In this document: piece by piece, positions 16,156 to 26,999 of the stretch
How positions within the stretch are numbered: the first letter of the stretch is position 1
How the letters are laid out: the number at the start of each line of letters is the position of its first letter
Assembly (NCBI GenBank): GCA_020200135.1
Contig: JAIVJI010000081.1
Location: 1-45,496 of the forward strand
Reading direction: 5' to 3'
DNA: 45,496 nt
Source: Acidobacteriota bacterium
Lineage (GTDB): Bacteria; Acidobacteriota; Blastocatellia; Pyrinomonadales; Pyrinomonadaceae
Made by a program: the position numbers and the translations under genes
The notes under the pieces: model-generated
What the model was told of the DNA's origin: nothing
The model's database searches: none
What the model saw: the letters and a program-made list of their open reading frames with translations, nothing else

Positions 16156-17889
16156 ATGACCAACACACAGACCGACAACCCGACTCCCCGGAGGCCGCCC
16201 CGGCTGTGGCCCGGCGTGGCCCTCGCGGTGCTGCAACTGCTGAGCATCTTTGTTCTCCCCGCCGTCGTGCCCGGGGCGCTGGTCTTCGGGATGTTGGGCG
16301 GGGTCGTCTGCGCCCTGGCGATACTCGTGTGGTGGGTCTTCTTCAGCAGGGTGCCTCGGCCCGAGCGCTGGGGCGCCGTCGCCCTGATGGTCGTCGCGAT
16401 GTTCGCGACCTGGTTCGTCCTCCACAAGTCGGTCGCGGGGGGCATGATGGGGATGATGTTCCCCTTCTACGGCCTCATGTCCGTGAGCGTCGCGCTCGTG
16501 TTCGGGGTGTTGGCCGGCCGTCGCCTTTCCGTCCGAGCGCGGCGCGCCGTACTGGCCGCGTCCGTCCTGCTCGCGTGCGGGGCGTGGGCGCTCGTCCGGA
16601 CCGGCGGCATCACCGGCGCCGCCGATTCTGACCTGGCGTGGCGTTGGTCGCAGACCCCCGAGGAGCGGCTCCTGGCACAGGCCGGCGACGAGCCCGCGGC
16701 GGCGCGGCCGGCCCCGGCGGCCGCCGAGACCGGCGCCGACTGGCCCGGCTTTCGCGGGCCCGAGCGCGACGGCGTCGTCCGCGGCGTGCGAATCGCGACC
16801 GACTGGTCTGCGTCGCCGCCGGTCGAGCTGTGGCGCCGCCCCGTCGGGCCGGGCTGGTCGTCCTTCGCCGTCCGGGGCGACCTCTTCTACACGCAGGAGC
16901 AGCGCGGCGAGGACGAGCTGGTCACCTGCTACCACAAGAGCGACGGCAAGATCGTGTGGACGCACCGCGACGCGGCGCGGTTCTACGAGTCGAACGGGGG
17001 CGCCGGCCCGCGCGGGACGCCGACCCTCGGCGGCGACGGCCGCGTCTACACGCTCGGCGCGACCGGAATCCTCAACGCGCTCGACGCCGACGACGGCTCC
17101 GTCGTGTGGTCGCGTAACGCGGCGGCCGACACGAAGACGAAGGTTCCGGGCTGGGGCTTCTCCGGCTCGCCGCTGGTGATCGACGACGCCGTCGTCATCG
17201 CCGCCGGCGGCACGCTCGCAGCCTACGACCGCGCCACGGGCGAGCCGCGCTGGGTCGGCCCGACGGTCGGCTGCTGTTACAGCTCGCCGCACCGCGCGAC
17301 GCTCGGCGGGGTCACGCAGGTCGTGCTGATGAACGGGCCGGGGGCGGTCGGCGTCGCGCCGGCCGACGGGAAGGTGCTCTGGCAGCATCAGCTTCCGACG
17401 GGCGGCCGCATCGTGCAGCCGGCGCTGACCGCGGACGGCGAGCTGCTGCTCGCGCAGGGCGAGGGGAGCGACCTGTACCGCGTCGCGGTCGCGCGAGGGG
17501 CCGGTGGGTGGACGGTCGAAGAGCGCTGGTCGTCCTACGGGCTGAAGCCGTACTTCAGCGACTTCGTCGTCCACAAGGGGCACGCCTACGGGTTCGACAA
17601 CGGCAAGATCGCCTGCATCGACCTTAAGGACGGCGGGCAAAAGTGGGACGGCGGGGACTACGGCTCGGGCCAACTCGTCCTGCTGTCCGACCAGGACGTG
17701 CTGTTGGTGGTGTCGGAGAAAGGGAGCCTGGCGCTCGTCGGGGCGACCCCCGACCGGTTCGCGGAGCTGGCGCGGTTCCCCGCCATCAAGGGCAAGACGT
17801 GGAACCACCCCGTGCTGGCCGGCGACGTTCTGCTGGTTCGCAACGCCGAGGAGATGGCCGCGTTCCGCCTGTCACTCCAGGGCCGCTGA
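16156..17889 (+). CDS. membrane-anchored PQQ-like beta-propeller protein
   Basis: A 577-residue protein: the N-terminal 165 residues hold four or five transmembrane helices, then a periplasmic-type linker rich in Ala/Pro, then an eight-blade-type PQQ-like propeller starting DWPGFRGPERDGVVRG, the usual entry to outer-membrane-protein-like PQQ repeats. Repeat signatures include DGRVYTLGATGILNALDADDGSVVW and AYDRATGEPRW. There are no obvious PQQ-binding catalytic residues, so a structural or binding role is more likely than dehydrogenase activity. ATG 16156 is the first Met that keeps the charged N-terminus TNTQTDNPTPRRPPR. It is divergent from the GT-C-like gene. Confidence 0.85.
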   Translation: MTNTQTDNPTPRRPPRLWPGVALAVLQLLSIFVLPAVVPGALVFGMLGGVVCALAILVWWVFFSRVPRPERWGAVALMVVAMFATWFVLHKSVAGGMMGMMFPFYGLMSVSVALVFGVLAGRRLSVRARRAVLAASVLLACGAWALVRTGGITGAADSDLAWRWSQTPEERLLAQAGDEPAAARPAPAAAETGADWPGFRGPERDGVVRGVRIATDWSASPPVELWRRPVGPGWSSFAVRGDLFYTQEQRGEDELVTCYHKSDGKIVWTHRDAARFYESNGGAGPRGTPTLGGDGRVYTLGATGILNALDADDGSVVWSRNAAADTKTKVPGWGFSGSPLVIDDAVVIAAGGTLAAYDRATGEPRWVGPTVGCCYSSPHRATLGGVTQVVLMNGPGAVGVAPADGKVLWQHQLPTGGRIVQPALTADGELLLAQGEGSDLYRVAVARGAGGWTVEERWSSYGLKPYFSDFVVHKGHAYGFDNGKIACIDLKDGGQKWDGGDYGSGQLVLLSDQDVLLVVSEKGSLALVGATPDRFAELARFPAIKGKTWNHPVLAGDVLLVRNAEEMAAFRLSLQGR

Positions 17890-17960
17890 CCAGGGCGAAG
17901 GCACGAGCCCGCTTCCGCTGAGCGAGCGCGCCCCTTTTTAAGTTGACGCAGGAGGCCGTG

Positions 17961-18533
17961 ATGAGAGCCTTGCTTCTACCTTTATTCCTTCTCTGCGCGG
18001 CGGCCGTCGTTCAGGCCCAAACCACGGCGGCGCCGGCCCCCGACCCCGCCAGGCGCGTCACGGTGACCCTCAGGAAGGGCGGGACGATGTCCGGCGCTTT
18101 CGTCAGCGCGAACAGAAAGACCGTCTGTGTCGAGGTGGACGGCGACCCGCTGACACTCAGCCTCGACGAAGTCGCCAGCCTCGACTTCACGCGGCCCGAG
18201 ACGGACTCGCCCGCCGCCCGGGCCGTCGAAGCCCTCAAGTCTTTGTCACCGACGGGCAAGACGGCCGCCGCCGCACGCGACTACAGAAACCGCTTTCTCG
18301 AAGTGAAGGCGATAGTGGACGACCAGCTCCCGCTCATCCCCGAAGGCGATTTGAGGGAGGCGGTCAGCGACGTGCTCAAGGCTTACGAGCTGGCCTCGGA
18401 GATTTGGGAGCAGGCGAGCCAGTCGAAGCCGTCGGAAGAGGCCGGCAAGATGACGAACGACGCGCTCGGCACGACCTGGGGCAACGCCCGCAAACGACTC
18501 GAACAGGCCGAGGCGCTGCTCAAACGGCGTTAG
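17961..18533 (+). CDS. secreted protein with small beta-barrel-like N-terminus, 190 aa
   Basis: ATG 17961 follows GGAGG by 5 nt and opens a signal peptide (MRALLLPLFLLCAAAVVQA, then Q). The mature N-terminus VTVTLRKGGTMSGAFVSAN and the following strand-rich stretch look like a short Sm-like or OB-type barrel, and the C-terminal 100 residues are helical (ending GNARKRLEQAEALLKRR). I do not recognise a named family. The gene lies between the PQQ-propeller gene and the convergent cytochrome gene. Confidence 0.75.
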   Translation: MRALLLPLFLLCAAAVVQAQTTAAPAPDPARRVTVTLRKGGTMSGAFVSANRKTVCVEVDGDPLTLSLDEVASLDFTRPETDSPAARAVEALKSLSPTGKTAAAARDYRNRFLEVKAIVDDQLPLIPEGDLREAVSDVLKAYELASEIWEQASQSKPSEEAGKMTNDALGTTWGNARKRLEQAEALLKRR

Positions 18534-18555
18534 GCGCGAACGTCCGCGCACGTCC

Positions 18556-21500
18556 TCACGGCCCGAAGCGCTGCCGGTATTCGGCCGAGGTGATGAACGC
18601 CTTGACCATCTCGGCCGCGACGTAGTTGCCGCCGAACTCGTTGAGCTTGTCCAGCCAGAAGTTGTAGCCGTTGAAGTTCCCGTCGGGCGCGTCATCCGGG
18701 TTCCTCCTCAGATACCCGAAGTACTGCATCAGCACGAACGCCTTGTTGAACTCGCGCCGCGCCAGCTCGGCGTTCTCGGCCACAGCGCGCAGCGCGGCCG
18801 CGCGCCCCTGCGCGGTGTTGTTCGCGGCGAGCTGTGCGGCGAGCGCGTCGCGCCCCGCGGCCGAGAGCGGCGAGCCGGCGTTCCGGTCGAGCGCGCCGAC
18901 GAACTCGGCGGCCGACATCCCCGCGGGGAACGCGGCGGCGAAGTCCGGCCGCCCGACCCACGCGAGGAAGAACGCCTGCTTGTTCGCTTCGAGCAGCGCG
19001 CGCCAGTCGCCCTGGTTGACGACGACGCCCTGACTTATCAACTGCGCCTCGGCCGTCATCTGCCCGAAGGTGACGGGGACGGGCTTGCCCGCGAGGTTCC
19101 CGAACGAAGCCTTGTGCGTGCGGTAGACGAGGTAGCCCGTCTCCTGAAACTCTATCGAGAGGAAGAACGCCGCCGAGACGGCGACCCGCCGCGCCTCGCG
19201 GCACGCCGCGTCCGCGCCGCACGAATCTATCCCGCCCGTCCAGAAGTCCAGACCGGCCGCGTCCGGCTCGCGCGCGAGGAAGTCTCGGTAGTGCTGCGAG
19301 ACGAAGAACCGCGAGGCGTCGAAGGCGCTCGCCGTCGCGACGAAGTCTGCGGTCTGGTGCGCGCCGGGGTTGCCGAACGTGTGGCTCGCGGGGCCGAAGC
19401 TCATCCCGTCCCTGAAGGGCGTGACGGTGTGCGTGCCGGCGGTCGAGACGTAGCCGAAGAGGTAACGCCCCGAGGCGTCGGTCACGGCCGTCGCGCTCTG
19501 CGAACCCGAGAGCGCGACGGCGACGCCCGCCACTCCGTTGCCCGCCGCGTCCACGACGCGCCCGCTCACGTTGACCGAGGTGCGCGGGGCGTCGCCGTTG
19601 AGCACGCCGTCGCCGTCGGTGTCTAACCCGATGCGCCGGCCGCGACCCGGAAGCACGGCGGTGAAGGTCAGCTCGCCGCCCGCGCCCACGGCGTCGAGCA
19701 ACTCCTGACGCGACACGCGCGGCTCGCCCGCGCGGTCGGTGTCGAACTTCTGCGACAGCCTGTCGTAGAGGAAGCCGCGGTGCTCGCCCCCGTAGATGCC
19801 GCGCACGACGAGTTCGCACCAGTTGCCGGCCGCCTGCGCCGCGAGGAGGTTGAGCCGCGCGGTCAGCTCGGGCGAGTTCCTGTTCTCGGCGTTGACGGTC
19901 GCCTGCACGCCGAGGATGGGCGGCACGCCCGTGTTGAACGACAGGAGGAAGGCGGCCACGTCGCGCCGGTCGGTGTCGTTGGGGAAGGTGAAGAGCGGGT
20001 TGCGCAGGAAGTTGACGAGGTCGGCGACCGCGCCGTCGTGCGTGAAGCCGAACGACGTCAGCTTCTCGCCCGGCGTCAGCTCCATCCCGAGCTTCTGGTA
20101 GAGGCCGCGCAGTTGCGGCGTCTTGAAGTCCTGCGGCTCGCGCAGCAGCAACGAGGGGATGAGCGAGCTGTTCGTGCCCACGGGGAGTTCGTGGCACGCG
20201 GCGCACAGCTCGACGCCGAGGACGGTCTTCGAGCCGTTGAAGATGACGAAGCCGCGCTGCGCGTTACCGCCCTGGCCGGGCAGGTTGGTGGACATCGAGC
20301 CGTCGAGGTTCATGAGCGGGTTCGGCGGGTAGACGAGCGTGCGCACGAACGCCTGGAACGACTGCATCTCGGCGTCCGAGAGCAGCTGCGGCCGGCCGAG
20401 GAGGCCCGTGAAGGCCGGGTTGAACTCGCCGAGGTTGTTGCGGTCGCCGCGCCAGTGCATCAGGCGGGAGTCGAAGATGCCGCGCAAAGACTGGGTCATC
20501 ATTGGCCCCTTCATCGGGTGGAAGTTGGAGACGGGGTTGGTCCGGATGAAGAGGCTCCCGAGCCCGACGGGGTTGGTGATGGCGTCGATCTTGCCCTGCG
20601 GGTTCCCCAAATCCCACACCAGCCCGTCGCGGTGGCCGCCGGGGTGGCAGCTCGCGCACGACACGTCGCCGTGCGCCGAGAGCGAGGCGTCGTAGAGGAA
20701 GCGGCGCCCCTCGCGCACCTCGGTCGGCTCGGGGTTGAAGCCGACGGGGACGCGCGCCGTCTCGCCGCGCGCCTGCGTGTCAACGACGCTCAACGTCTGC
20801 TCGAAGCGGTTCAGCACGTAGAGCCGCTGCCGCGCCTCGTCGAGCGCAAGCCCCGTCGGCCCCTGCCCGACCCCGACGCGCGAGACGACCGTGCCCGAGG
20901 CGTCGAGCACGCCCACCTTCGCGGAGCCGAGCGCCGCCACGTAGAGCGTGCCGTCGGAGGCGCGCGCCACGTCCGAGGGCAGGCCGAGGCTCAGCGCGCG
21001 CTCGGCGTCCGTGCCGTCGGGGTTCGCCAGGTCGATGTGCGGGTTGAGGTCGAAGGGCGTCGAGGCGCCCGTCGCCAGGTCGACGTTCGAAAGCCTCGTC
21101 AGCATGAAGCGGCCGCGCAGGTTCGGCTCGAAGCGGATCATGTTCCCCGAGTCGGTGTTGGCGACGAGCAGGCGCGACGCTTCGGGGTCGTAGACGGCGT
21201 TCCCGATGAGCGTGCCGACGCGGCGAATCTCCGAGGAGACCGTCGCGCGCGAGCGAGCGCGGCTGCTTGCCGCGCACCGGCACGACCCGCGGCGCGCTCG
21301 CGGCGGGCGCGTCCGCGTCGAAGATTTTGACCTGCATCGTGCCCGACACGCAGACGAACGCCCTCGCGTTGTTCGCCCCCGCGAACAGAACGTCGGTCGG
21401 CTCGTCGCCCACCTCCAACGTGCGCGTGACGTTGCCGGTGGTGAGGTCGACCACGCTGACGTTGTCGGAGAGCCAGTTGACGACCCACGCCTCGCGGTCG

Positions 21501-21817
21501 CTGCGCGCCGCGACGCTCACCGGCTCCAGCCCGACGGGTATCTCGGCGGTCAGCACCGGCTGGCCGCCGGTCAGTTGAAAGACCGAGAGTCGGTTCTCGG
21601 GCGAGTTGACGGCGAGGAGCCGCTTGCCGTCGGGCGTCATGGCGAGCGGGTGAATCTGCGGGCTCTCGAAGTTGCGGAAGCCGTTGAAGGGCGCCTGCGC
21701 CGAGGAGTGCGGCGCGCCCGCGCGCCCGGCGAGCCAGAGCGCGCAGGCGGCGGCCGCGATGACGACGACGAAGAGGCGCCTGACGAGGCGTGCGCGGGCG
21801 GGGCCGGGGGACTTCAT
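18556..21817 (-). pseudogene. frameshifted multidomain diheme cytochrome c peroxidase-like/beta-propeller protein with DUF4214
   Basis: Starting at ATG 21817, a signal/anchor is followed by a YVTN-type beta-propeller (SPENRLSVFQLTGG, VVNWLSDNVSVVDLTTG). Near 21246 the frame shifts and the propeller continues. Two heme-binding CxxCH motifs follow, CASCH (20644-20658) and CAACH (20191-20205), in a cytochrome c peroxidase/MauG-like domain. Next come DTDGDGVLNGD (calcium-loop-like, about 19620), a carboxypeptidase-regulatory-like beta module (about 19580-19340) and a C-terminal DUF4214 domain. The span is one base over a multiple of three, and the shift lies in a CGCGCGCG run, so an assembly error is likely. 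If intact it would be a roughly 1090-residue exported electron-transfer protein of unknown substrate. Confidence 0.8.
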
Positions 21818-21972
21818 GGCGGTAACTCTCTTGCGCTGCGGAACGGGTCGGCTGAAGCGGCGTCCGGGGAGAACGCCGCGCGGAAGGCTGACGCGAGTTG
21901 CGCGGAAGGTTATACGCGCCCCGCCGCGGAAGTCAACGCCGGGGCGGCACCCGTCGGGGAGGGTTTTCGGCT

Positions 21973-24778
21973 CTAGTCGCTCGCGGCCTGGAGGCGCGTG
22001 CGCGCGGCCGAGGTCGGCAGCGTGATGCGGAAGGTCGTGCCGCGGCCGGGCGCGCTCTCGACCGCGATGTGGCCGGCGTGCTCCTGGACGATGCCGTACG
22101 AGACGGCGAGGCCGAGGCCCGTCCCGCGCCCCACGCCCTTGGTCGTGAAGAACGGGTCGTAGATGCGCGCGACGTTCTCGGCGGCGATGCCGATGCCGGT
22201 GTCGGCGACCTCGACGTTGACGGCGTCGCGCTCGGCGGGCGCGGCGCGCAGCGACCTCACCGAATTCGGTGACGCCGCCCGTGCGCGAGAAGTTGAGAAG
22301 GTTGTTGACGATGCCGGTGGCGCGGTCGGTCTGCCGCCGAATCTTCTGCAGCAGCGCGTGCTTCGGGTCGGTGTCGGCGAGCATCCCGAGAAGCATCTGC
22401 GTGTAGGACGAGACGCCCGTCAGGGGCGTGTTGATCTCGTGCGCGACGCCCGCCGCGAGCAGGCCGATTGAGGAGAGCTTCTCGCGCTGCTGCAACTGCT
22501 CTTCGAGGCGGACGCGACCCGTCACGTCTTCGAGGACGACGAGCACGCCGCCGTGGACGGCCGCGTCGGCGCGCTTCAGGGGCGCGAGCGCGATGTTGAG
22601 TATCAGCGTGCGGCCGCGCCGCGTCGCCGTGTGCAGCTTGTAGATGTTGCGCAGCTCGGTCAGCTCCCACCGCCGCTCGCCGAGCGCCTGGTGGAGCGTC
22701 TCGGCGAAGTCCTCGGCGAAGAGGTCTTCGACCCTCACCCCCGTCGCCTCGTCGCGCCGGAGCCCCAGCATCTCTTCGAGCGCCGAGTTGCAGGCCGTGA
22801 CCTCCCCCGAGGCGTCGGCCGTCAGTATCCCGACGTTGATCGACTCGACGATGGACTCGTTGAACTCCTTGAGGAGCGCCAGCTCCTCGGCCCGCTCCTT
22901 CTGCTCCTGGTAGAGCAGGCTGTTCTCGATGGCGACGGCGACGTAGCCCGAGACGGTGCGCAGGATTTCGAGGTCTTCCGACGAGAGCAGCGCGCCGCCC
23001 GTCGAGCGGCCCAGCCCGATGACCGCCACCATCCGCCCGCGCACGACGCACGGCACGTAGTAGTGGAGCGAGCGGCGGACGAACCCGCTCGGCTCGGGCG
23101 GGAGGTCCAGGCCGTCGGCGCGCACGACGCCGTCCTCGGCCGAGCGCGTGCGAATCATCTCGCGGAAGTCGGGCGGCACGAGCACTTCGCCCGACAGCCC
23201 CGCCACGCGCGCCACGGCGTAGCCGCCCGCCGAGCGCGAGTCCTCGACGAAGATGGCCACCCGCTCGACGCCCAGGACCTGCTGGAGCCGGCTGACCAGG
23301 GCGTCGAGGAGCGGGTCGAGCGAGGTGGTCGCCGAGAGCGTCCGCCCGAAGTCGAGGAGGCCCGCACGCATGTCGTAGCGCTCGCCGTAGAAGAAGCGGT
23401 CGGTGCGCTCCTGCAGGTAGTTCTTCAGGGGCGCGGCCGTCATCACGATCACCGCCATCGCCGCGACCGAGATGATGACGCGCATCGTGACGACGCCCGG
23501 CGCGATGACCTCGCCGCCGAAGGCGTAGAGCCCCGCGACGTAGACGACCGACCCGATGAGGAGCGCGATGGTCAGGGTCGTCAGCGCGTAGACGGCCGTG
23601 CGGCGCACGACCATGTCCACGTCCATCAGGCGGTAGCGCACCACCGAGTTGCCGAACGTGAGCGGGATGAGCACGAGCGGCAGGACGGCCGCGTCGGTCA
23701 GCCACTTCCGCGTCGTCTCGCTCAGGAACCCGGGGCCTACGCCGAAGACGTAGCCGGCGGCGTAGAGCAGCGTGAACGGCGTCACCGCCAGCGCCGAGCC
23801 CCACACGACCCACTTCAACTGCTGGCGGACGATGGCCGACTCGTTCCGCACGAAGCGGCGGACGAGGACGAACGAGCCGCCGAGGAGCGACGCCGTCAGG
23901 AAGGCCGTCCCCGCTCGCGCGAGCAGCGCGGGGAAGTCCTCGGGCAGCGCCGCGTAGGCCGAGAAGAGTGCCGAGAAGGGCGAAGAGGCCGGCCAACGGT
24001 TGTGCAGCGCCGGCGCGAAGTCGAAGAAGGCCGCCCACGCCACGAGCAGCGCCGCCGGCGCGTAGAGCAGGTAGACGAGCCGCGGCCGCCGCTCGGAGAG
24101 CCGGTAGCGGACGGGGTAGATCGCGCAGAAGTGCAGGAAGACCGGCGCGAAGAGCGCGAGCGCCGCGTTGTCGAGAAAGTCCACGGCGAGGTCGAGGTCT
24201 TCGAGGCCGCCGTAGGGCTTGTAGAACTGGAAGACGAAGGCGATGAGGCAGAGCGTCGCGAAGTGGAGCGCGAAGGGCGCGCGCCCGCCCTGCTTGAAGA
24301 AGACGAAGAGGCCGACGAGCAGCGAGACGACGCCGATGAAGTTGATGTAGAGGTCGCGCGCCGTGAGCGTCCGCTGCGGGGTCAGCTCGTCGAGGTAGAC
24401 CCAGTAGAAGCGCGTGTCCTCGGGGTTCGACGGCCGCTCGACGAGGTAGCCGACGCGCCCGCCGACGCCCGCCTCTTCGAGAAAGACCTGCACGTCGTAG
24501 GTCGTCGTGACCTCGTCGCGCTGCTCGCTGTCGCCGACCGAGACGGCGACGAGCCGGTCGCCCGGCATCACGCCGAAGACCCCTTTGCGCCCGGCGGGCG
24601 AGTCGGCCTTGACCGACGAGGCCGTGATGCCCCGCTCGGTCTTCACCCAGTCGATGCCGTCGGTGGGGGGCGCCGTGTGCGTGAGACGCTGCGCGAAGTT
24701 GATGGTGCCGGCCGCGACGAGTACCGCCGCCACGATCAGCAGCGCCCAGCCCTTCGTCGTCAGCACGGAATCCTTCAT
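21973..24778 (-). pseudogene. PDZ/7TM-type sensor histidine kinase, frameshifted and lacking the N-box
   Basis: The reading frame from ATG 24778 gives an N-terminal helix, a PDZ-like domain (GVMPGDRLVAVSVGD), a block of about seven to nine helices (residues about 145-460), a GAF-like domain (470-640), a PAS-like domain (650-760) and a HisKA domain with His780 (GVAHEINTPL). It then jumps frame near 22260 and resumes in the ATPase domain at [24 protein letters not shown] and [18 protein letters not shown]. Only about a dozen residues lie between the end of HisKA ([10 protein letters not shown]) and the D-box strand; in normal kinases this segment, about 75 residues longer, carries the N-box Asn that holds ATP-Mg. 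The kinase as written would not phosphorylate. Confidence 0.85.
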
Positions 24779-25092
24779 CGTCTCACACGCGTCACTTTTG
24801 GTTCGAGCTTGAGGAGCGCGTCCGGCCGTGCCTCTCGCCAACTGCGCAGCCTTCGGCCCTGGTAAATCAAAAGTTCTGAAGCAAGCTGTATTCCAGCTTT
24901 GGCCGCCGCTTCCCCGCCGCGCCCGAGCCTTCGGGGCGGCCGGCGCGCGCGTCTCGAATCCCTGTCCCTGCGCGCTCTTATCCGCGCGGCGCGCGGTGCG
25001 CGCCCGAGTCGGCACGTTTACGTGGCCGCCCGCGCCGATTCAGAATTTCGTATCGCCTCCGAAAATTCGGATAAACCGTTGATACGCAAAAG

Positions 25093-25128
25093 CCCCGCGC
25101 CTCTGACGCGTGTCGCGCGGGCGCGGGG
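25093..25128 (-). terminator. second GC-rich hairpin downstream of the barrel gene
   Basis: CCCCGCGCC (25093-25101) pairs with GGCGCGGGG (25120-25128), 9 bp with an 18-nt loop. No clear U-tract follows on the minus strand. Confidence 0.45.
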
Positions 25129-25144
25129 ACTCGTGCTTCGAGCG

Positions 25145-25166
25145 CGGCGGCCTGAAGCGGCCGCCG
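25145..25166 (-). terminator. first GC-rich hairpin downstream of the barrel gene
   Basis: CGGCGGCC (25145-25152) pairs with GGCCGCCG (25159-25166) around a 6-nt loop, 10 bp past the stop of the barrel gene on the minus strand. It and the next hairpin could act together as terminator or RNA-stabilising structure. Confidence 0.5.
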
Positions 25167-25175
25167 AGGCGTGCG

Positions 25176-26999
25176 CTAGAACCTGAGCGAAATCCCGCCG
25201 CGTAAACTACGGCGGAGCGCGCCGAGCGAGAGCTGCATCTCGCCGTCGTCAACCCCGGTCGTCACGTCGAGGAGGTTGCGCGCGTCGACGGTCGCCTGCG
25301 CGCGCACGGGCAGACCGAAGCTCGGCAGCTCCTTCGTGACGAGGATGCTCAAAGACGGGTCGTAGACGGCGAGCCGGCCCGCGAACGGGTCGACCGCGAA
25401 GACGGCCGCGCGCGGTGAGAAGCGCAGGACGGTGCGGACGTTGACGCCGTCGAGCAGGCTCGCGTCGAGCTGCGCGGCGGCGGTCTGGAAGAAGGTGTTC
25501 TGGAAGAGCTGTTCGGGGCTCGTCAACCCCTCGGGCGAGAGCTGCTGGCCGCGCCCGAAGGCGTAGCCGGCCGAAGCCCTCAGGCGGCTGCTGACGCGCC
25601 GCGTGTAGACGACGCGGACGCCGCGCGCCCCGCCCTGCTGGTTCGCGATGTCCAGGAGCGCCGCGCCGCCCTCGCCCGTCAGGCCTTCGAGCGGCGCGCT
25701 CAAAAGCCCGACGCCGCGGCCGCTGAAGGTGTCGAAGAAGGCCGTGGCCTCGACGGTCGAGTTCTCGTCGAGGATGCGCTCGACGCCGAACTCGAGTCGG
25801 TGGCTGCGCTCGAGCACGGCCCGCCCGTCGATGACGGCGACGGCCTGCCCCGCGTTCTCCTTGAAGACGACCTGCCCGTCCTCGAACTCGACGCCGTCGG
25901 CGCGCGTGCCGGCGCCCGAGCCCGGCGCGAACGCGGCGTGGAAGCGCGTGCGCGCGTTGGCGTCGAAGGCGACGCCGAGGCGCGGCGTAAAGGCCGAGTC
26001 GCCGCCCGCGCCCATGAAGCGCGAGTAGTCGAGCCCGACGACCACGACGACGCCGTCGCGCACGACCCACTCGTCGACGGCGCGCACCGAGACCTGTTCG
26101 AGCTTGTCGCCCCGCGCCCGCACGAAGCCGAGCTTCTCGCCCGTTGACTCCCCGGCCGCCGCCGGCAGCGTCGGCAGACGCGCGCCGCCGAGCGTGGCGC
26201 TCAGGCGGTGGCGCGCGCCGACGCGGATGCGCGCGGTCGCTTCCAGACGCTCGAACTCGCCGGCCTGGCCCGCGAAGATGAGCTGCACCTGCCGGTTGAC
26301 CGGCGTCGCCACGGCGAAGTTGACGCCCGCGTAAGGCCCCCGGCCGGGGACGCCCGACGTTGAGAAGAAGGTCTCGACATAGCCCTGCGTCCGGGTGCGG
26401 TTCGTCCGCTCCTCATCCCCGGGCGCGTCCGTGGCGGCCAACTCGTCGTCGCTCAGCCAGCCCGCGCTCTCCTGCTCGTCGGCCTCAAGCTCTTCGAGCA
26501 CCTGCCGGACGGTCTCGTCCTCGGCGTCGCCCGCGTTGAAGACCGAGCGGCGTGCGTGCGCGGCGCGGATGCGGAACTTGGGGTCCTGGCGGTCGGCGCG
26601 GCGCTCGGGCACGGTGTTGCCCGAGCCGGCGGGCTGGAGGTTGAAGCGGTAGACGAGCTCGGTCGAGGGCGTGACCTGGACGGCGGAGAAGGTGGCCGGC
26701 GTGAAGCCGTCGGCCGCCGCCCGAATCAGGTACCGGCCCGGCGTGACGCGCGCGGCGAAGGTGCCGTCGGCGGCGCTCTTCATCTCCTTGACGACCTCGT
26801 TGAAGCCGTCGCGCAGCACGCGGACGAGCGCGCCCGAGACCGGGTTCCCGCGGGCGTCGAGGACGGCGCCGCTGATCTTGCCCAGACTGCCGGCGCGTCG
26901 CGCCGCGCCCGACGCGGCCGTGGCACCTTCGGCCGACCCGGCCGCGAGCGCGAACGCCGCGAGCAGGACCGGGAAGATGCGCCAGTTAAATTTTCTCAT
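25176..26999 (-). CDS. outer-membrane barrel protein with carboxypeptidase regulatory-like domain (TonB-receptor-like)
   Basis: A 607-residue exported protein from ATG 26999, where GGAGG lies 10 nt upstream. Residues 1-27 are a signal peptide. A carboxypeptidase-regulatory-like fold follows (GKISGAVLDARGNPVSGALV, then PGRYLIRAAADGF), and the rest is a long alternating beta pattern ending in GGISLRF, the aromatic terminus that targets barrels to the BAM machinery. No plug domain with a TonB box is evident, so TonB-dependent transport is not assured. Proteins of this layout are abundant in Acidobacteriota and are often called TonB-dependent receptor or surface-adhesion-like. The two hairpins after the stop probably end the transcript. 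Confidence 0.8.
   Translation of the reverse strand: MRKFNWRIFPVLLAAFALAAGSAEGATAASGAARRAGSLGKISGAVLDARGNPVSGALVRVLRDGFNEVVKEMKSAADGTFAARVTPGRYLIRAAADGFTPATFSAVQVTPSTELVYRFNLQPAGSGNTVPERRADRQDPKFRIRAAHARRSVFNAGDAEDETVRQVLEELEADEQESAGWLSDDELAATDAPGDEERTNRTRTQGYVETFFSTSGVPGRGPYAGVNFAVATPVNRQVQLIFAGQAGEFERLEATARIRVGARHRLSATLGGARLPTLPAAAGESTGEKLGFVRARGDKLEQVSVRAVDEWVVRDGVVVVVGLDYSRFMGAGGDSAFTPRLGVAFDANARTRFHAAFAPGSGAGTRADGVEFEDGQVVFKENAGQAVAVIDGRAVLERSHRLEFGVERILDENSTVEATAFFDTFSGRGVGLLSAPLEGLTGEGGAALLDIANQQGGARGVRVVYTRRVSSRLRASAGYAFGRGQQLSPEGLTSPEQLFQNTFFQTAAAQLDASLLDGVNVRTVLRFSPRAAVFAVDPFAGRLAVYDPSLSILVTKELPSFGLPVRAQATVDARNLLDVTTGVDDGEMQLSLGALRRSLRGGISLRF

Larger units (their letters stand above)
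24779..25175. other. 397-bp intergenic region upstream of the kinase gene
   Basis: Between the kinase start (24778, minus strand) and the stop of the barrel gene (25176, minus strand). It holds the two GC hairpins listed separately (25093-25128, 25145-25166) close to the barrel gene, and a slightly AT-richer stretch near 24865-24895 that could hold the kinase promoter. I see no open frame with coding character. Confidence 0.5.

Noticed and set aside
22553..24865. A 770-codon open frame opposite the kinase gene
   Set aside because: It lacks domain motifs and has shadow composition (Arg/Val/Glu/Asp-rich); the minus strand has PDZ, GAF, PAS and HisKA signatures.
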